DNA from: Candidatus Zixiibacteriota bacterium
GTDB taxonomy: Bacteria; Zixibacteria; MSB-5A5; GN15; JACZUZ01
Length of the DNA stretch: 9,573 bases
Direction of reading: 5' to 3'
Assembly (NCBI GenBank): GCA_022563625.1
Contig: JADFNA010000038.1
Span: 1-9,573 of the forward strand
Position numbers and translations under genes: made by a program
In this document: positions 6,218 to 9,573 of the stretch, piece after piece
Numbering within the stretch: the stretch's first letter is position 1
How the letters are laid out: every line of letters begins with the position of its first letter
The notes under the pieces: generated by a model
The model's database searches: none
Seen by the model: only the letters and a program-made list of their open reading frames with translations
What the model was told of the DNA's origin: nothing

Positions 6218-7480
6218 ATGGCCGACAAGCAGTTAAAGAAAATCTCGGGTTCGACAGTGTTCAAACTGCTGTTGCTTTCGGCTGTGGTGATTGTCTCGGT
6301 CGTGTTCATGTGGTTCACCTATGAAATAATCGGGCAGCTGCGCGAAGAGGCGCAGGAAAAAGTGAAATCGTATGTCAGGCTCTGGGTGCGGGCGGTTGAC
6401 CAGAATACGCCGAGTTCTGAGACGCAATTGATTTTCGATGAGATCATATCGCGTGCAAACTTTCCGATCATTGTCGCATCGGCTGAACGCGACCCGAATT
6501 TCTGGAGGAACTTGCATGACATAGATGATAATGAGCGCGGGCCGGAAACTGTTGCGCGTGTGCGTGAGATTATGCGCGCCATGAAAATCGAACACGGTGA
6601 AGAGAAGATAGTTTTTGGGCCGCCCGATTCTGCCGGCGGAGCGGCACAGGGCGTGAATTATTTTTATCACGGAGATTCACGGTTGATTGAGAACTTGAAA
6701 ATTGCGCCGTATGTGCAAATCGCCATGGTGCTTTCTGTGCTGTTTATTGGTTTTGTTGGTTTCACCAACATCAAGCGCTCTGATGAACGCCATATCTGGG
6801 TCGGAATGGCCAGAGAAACGGCCCATCAACTTGGAACACCCATTTCATCGCTGATGGGCTGGTTGGAAATCATGCGCAGCCGAACGTCGAGACATTCGGA
6901 TGATGACAACGGAGGAGCCGCGCAGCCATCAACAGCAGTGATTTTGGATTCAATGGATGCCGACACCGCCCGGCTGCGGCAAGTTGCCAACAGGTTTGGG
7001 AAAATCGGCAGCGCCCCGGAAATGCTCGCGCTGGATTTCAACCAGACGGTGCGTATGACAGTGGAATATTTTCAAAAGCGCCTGCCGTTTGACGGACAGG
7101 GCGCTAAAATCACGTTTGTAGAAAATAAATTGCCGCAGGTTGTGTTTAATCCGGAGCTTTTGGAATGGACAGTGGAGAACCTGATCAAAAACGCACTCGA
7201 GTCGGTTGATCCGCGGAGAGGACTCATCGAACTGCACAGCCGCCTGTCGTCAGATCGGCGATTTGTCCGGCTGACAGTGACAGACAACGGCAAAGGGATT
7301 CCGCTAGGAGTCCAGCGCAAAGTTTTCCGGCCGGGATTCAGTTCTAAAAAGCGGGGCTGGGGGTTGGGGTTAACGCTGGCCAAACGAATAATTGTCGAGT
7401 ATCACGGTGGAAAACTTACCCTGTTAAAGAGCGCACCGGGAGAAACGGTGTTTCAGATCAGCCTGCGGGCACAGCCCTAA
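6218..7480 (+). CDS. Two-pass membrane sensor histidine kinase, probable partner of PorX-like regulator
   Basis: The 420-residue protein has a membrane helix at about 14-37, an extracytoplasmic sensor region at about 38-162 with no domain I can name, a second membrane helix at about 163-184, and a cytoplasmic kinase core. The phosphoacceptor is H203 in the motif MARETAHQLGTPISSLMGW, where LGTP replaces the common LRTP. There is a low-complexity acidic insertion (SDDDNGGAAQ, 227-236) between the two dimerisation helices. The ATPase domain has N-box ENLIKNA (320-326), G1 DNGKGIP (356-362), F-box VFRPGFSSKK (369-378) and G2 GWGLGL (380-385), all intact, so it should be active. An AGGCGG at 6202-6207 lies 10 bases before the ATG. 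The regulator gene follows after 76 bases on the same strand. Its pairing with that regulator, like PorY with PorX in Bacteroidota, is inferred from adjacency. Confidence 0.92.
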   Translation: MADKQLKKISGSTVFKLLLLSAVVIVSVVFMWFTYEIIGQLREEAQEKVKSYVRLWVRAVDQNTPSSETQLIFDEIISRANFPIIVASAERDPNFWRNLHDIDDNERGPETVARVREIMRAMKIEHGEEKIVFGPPDSAGGAAQGVNYFYHGDSRLIENLKIAPYVQIAMVLSVLFIGFVGFTNIKRSDERHIWVGMARETAHQLGTPISSLMGWLEIMRSRTSRHSDDDNGGAAQPSTAVILDSMDADTARLRQVANRFGKIGSAPEMLALDFNQTVRMTVEYFQKRLPFDGQGAKITFVENKLPQVVFNPELLEWTVENLIKNALESVDPRRGLIELHSRLSSDRRFVRLTVTDNGKGIPLGVQRKVFRPGFSSKKRGWGLGLTLAKRIIVEYHGGKLTLLKSAPGETVFQISLRAQP

Positions 7481-7556
7481 CGGAACATGACAAGCACAAC
7501 ATGAGTACCACAGCCAAACACACAATTACCGCACAGCGAGAATTCGGGAAATAACG

Positions 7557-9119
7557 GTGACAGCAAAAAAGAAGATACTCTGGGTTGACGATGAGATAGA
7601 GTCGCTGCAGCCGCATATACTGTTTCTCCGCGAAAAAGGATATGAAGTAACCGGTTGTGTTTCAGGTGACGAGGGAATAGAACTGGCAGGCAGTGAAAAT
7701 TTCGATCTGGCGCTTCTTGATGAAATGATGCCCGGGAAAGATGGACTGACGACGCTTGAAGAGCTCAAGGAACTGCGCCCGCATTTGCCGGTGGTGATGG
7801 TCACCAAGTCCGAAGAAGAGTCGCTGATGGAAGAGGCGCTGGGGCAGAAGATTGACGATTATCTGACCAAGCCGGTCAATCCTTCACAGGTGTTGTTGGT
7901 CATCAAGCGCATCCTGGATTCGCATAAGATTCGCGGAGAGTCACTCAGCAAACGGTATATCAGCGACATCAACCGCTTCAATCAAAAACTATTCGGTCCT
8001 CTGGTCCCTGAAGACTGGTTTGAGGCAGCGCAAATTCTGTCCCGGTGGGACATTGAACTCGATGAACATCCCGATGTCGGCCTGGCCCAGACGCATATCG
8101 GGACACATACCGAATGGAACAATGAGTTTACGAAATATATTGAGAAGAATTATGCCAACTGGATGCGAAGAGATCTGGAGCAGGGCGAACGCCCGCTGCT
8201 TTCACCGGACATACTCGATGAATTTGTTGTGCCCGCGCTCAGGTCCGGCAAACGTGTTCTGTTGTTTGTGATTGACTGTATGCGTTTCGATCAATGGCTG
8301 GCGATTGAGCCGCTGTTGACGGAGTACTATACAATCGAAAGGCGCGCGCACTTTTCCCTGCTGCCGACGGCGACTCCATATTCACGCAACGCGATATTTT
8401 CGGGGATGTTTCCCGATGAGATTGAGAAACAGCGCCCGGATATTTGGAATGCAGATGATGAGGGTTCACTCAACCGCTATGAAGAAGTGATGCTGGTTGA
8501 TGCGCTCGATCAGCGGGGAATATTGCCGAAAGGCGGAGTGAAATACGCCAAGGTTTTCAAAAACGCCGAGAGTGACGCACTGGCCAAGCGTATAACCGAT
8601 TTGTTCCACAGCCAGATGGTGGCGATCGTGGTCAATTTTCTGGATGTGATGTCACATGGCCGGTCGAACAATATGATACTCAAAGAAATCGCCGCCGATG
8701 AAGCGGCGTTCCGGGCATTAATGCTGACCTGGTTTTCGAGGAGTTCGCTGTACCGGATACTCAAAGACTTCGCCTCCGCCGGATACACGGTGGTCCTCAC
8801 GACAGACCATGGGTCAAAACTGTGCAACCGGGGGGCGCTGGCGCATGGCAAACGGGACGCGTCAACGACCCTGCGCTATAAACACGGAGACAATCTTAAG
8901 TGTGATCCGAAGCAGGGCCTTTTGATAAAAAACCCGGAGGAATATCGCCTGCCGAAACCGCGCCTGGCCACAACCTACCTGATTGCCAAGGAAGATTATT
9001 ACTTCGTGTATCCCAATCGCTATAATGAACATGTGCGCCAGTTTCAGAATTCTTTTCAGCATGGCGGAATCTCGCTCGAAGAAATGGTGGCGCCGGTAGC
9101 GGTTATGACACCGCGCTAG
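7557..9119 (+). CDS. porX: PorX-like response regulator with PglZ (alkaline phosphatase superfamily) domain
   Basis: The 520-residue protein matches the PorX layout. The receiver domain (about 5-122) has acidic D11/D12, phosphoacceptor D55 in LALLDEMMPG, T83 and K105. A helical linker (about 125-225) follows. The PglZ domain (about 230-515) has metal-site candidates of the alkaline phosphatase fold: D240 (FVIDCMRFDQW), T271/T273 (LLPTATPYSRNAIFSG), D363 and H367 (NFLDVMSHGR), D417 and H418 (TTDHGS), and H502 (QHGGISLEEM). All appear intact. In Porphyromonas gingivalis PorX regulates type IX secretion genes and its PglZ domain has been reported as a phosphodiesterase on oligonucleotides. The start is GTG 7557, placing the receiver at the usual distance; only a weak GGGA (7546-7549) precedes it. 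tsaE starts 10 bases after the stop, as in many Bacteroidota. Which secretion or stress output it controls here is unknown. Confidence 0.93.
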   Translation: MTAKKKILWVDDEIESLQPHILFLREKGYEVTGCVSGDEGIELAGSENFDLALLDEMMPGKDGLTTLEELKELRPHLPVVMVTKSEEESLMEEALGQKIDDYLTKPVNPSQVLLVIKRILDSHKIRGESLSKRYISDINRFNQKLFGPLVPEDWFEAAQILSRWDIELDEHPDVGLAQTHIGTHTEWNNEFTKYIEKNYANWMRRDLEQGERPLLSPDILDEFVVPALRSGKRVLLFVIDCMRFDQWLAIEPLLTEYYTIERRAHFSLLPTATPYSRNAIFSGMFPDEIEKQRPDIWNADDEGSLNRYEEVMLVDALDQRGILPKGGVKYAKVFKNAESDALAKRITDLFHSQMVAIVVNFLDVMSHGRSNNMILKEIAADEAAFRALMLTWFSRSSLYRILKDFASAGYTVVLTTDHGSKLCNRGALAHGKRDASTTLRYKHGDNLKCDPKQGLLIKNPEEYRLPKPRLATTYLIAKEDYYFVYPNRYNEHVRQFQNSFQHGGISLEEMVAPVAVMTPR

Positions 9120-9129
9120 GGCGGCAGCT

Positions 9130-9573
9130 ATGTGTGTGGCGCAGACAGTTACACATTCGCCGGAGCAGACCTTGGCGGAGGGGCGGAAACTTGCCGCAAC
9201 TCTGGTCCCCGGAGATGTGGTTTCAATTTCCGGTGAATTGGGCGCCGGTAAAACGGTGTTTTGTAAAGGCGTCGCCTCCGGTCTGGGAGTGGCGCCGGCG
9301 GCAGTTTCTTCACCCAGTTTTGCGATTGTAAATGAATATGAGGGTTCCGAAACGACTGTGCTACACGTGGATTTTTACCGTTTGTCGGGAGCGGCCGAGG
9401 CAGAACGTATCGGATGGCAGGAGTATTTGGAGCGCGATGCAGTTATGCTGATCGAGTGGCCCGAAATCGCCCCGGAAATCTTGCCCGACCATCGCGTTGA
9501 AGTATCAATCACGTTTCTTCCGTCCAATAGCGATGCGCCTGGTTTAGCTTCCGGGCGTGTCATACATATAACA
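9130..9573 (+). CDS. tsaE: TsaE, tRNA t6A37 threonylcarbamoyltransferase complex ATPase (3' partial)
   Basis: The frame from ATG 9130 is open for 148 codons to the window end with no stop, so the gene is cut off, though probably near its end (family about 150 residues). The Walker A motif is GELGAGKT (35-42). The family signatures SSPSF (60-64), VDFYRL (80-85) and LIEWPE (107-112) follow in the usual order. TsaE is the P-loop ATPase that works with TsaB and TsaD to make N6-threonylcarbamoyladenosine at position 37 of ANN-decoding tRNAs. AGGG (9118-9121), overlapping the porX stop codon, is 8 bases before the ATG, so translation is probably coupled to porX. The porX-tsaE adjacency is shared with Bacteroidota. 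Confidence 0.94.
   Translation, partial: MCVAQTVTHSPEQTLAEGRKLAATLVPGDVVSISGELGAGKTVFCKGVASGLGVAPAAVSSPSFAIVNEYEGSETTVLHVDFYRLSGAAEAERIGWQEYLERDAVMLIEWPEIAPEILPDHRVEVSITFLPSNSDAPGLASGRVIHIT

Overview
The window reads as a bacterial chromosome of moderate GC content, encoded almost entirely on the + strand, with little mobile or foreign DNA. Two things point to the FCB (Fibrobacterota-Chlorobiota-Bacteroidota) superphylum: a PorX-type response regulator fused to a PglZ domain, which lies next to tsaE as it does in Bacteroidota, and a partner histidine kinase with an H-box AHQLGTP and a box FSSKKRGWGLGL, a form I associate with Bacteroidota kinases. The flagellin-family gene suggests a motile relative outside core Bacteroidota, for example a Zixibacteria-like lineage. 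The phylum placement is inference.

Region 1 (1-2915) is the distal end of a division and cell-wall cluster: the C-terminus of FtsQ, complete ftsA, and complete ftsZ with a very strong ribosome binding site. FtsA carries a C-terminal amphipathic helix and FtsZ a C-terminal IPAYMRR peptide, so the membrane-anchor and polymer pair is intact.

Region 2 (2916-4221) opens with about 450 bases without a convincing gene. It holds two hairpins just after ftsZ, a textbook intrinsic terminator at 3117-3152, a second GC-rich hairpin, and a near-consensus sigma-54 promoter at 3278-3292. The promoter drives a 267-residue flagellin-family protein consisting only of the conserved N- and C-terminal helical parts. 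This gene is an insertion in function between division and translation genes and is the most unusual coding sequence here.

Region 3 (4222-6161) is translation: rpmB (ribosomal protein L28) on the minus strand, convergent with the flagellin-like gene, then a 461-base divergent spacer with a hairpin series, then serS (seryl-tRNA synthetase).

Region 4 (6218-9573) is a signalling module: a two-pass membrane histidine kinase, the PorX-like receiver-PglZ regulator, and tsaE (tRNA t6A synthesis ATPase), which runs off the window. The kinase and regulator very probably form a two-component pair. In Bacteroidota PorX controls type IX secretion; whether that output exists here cannot be seen in this window.
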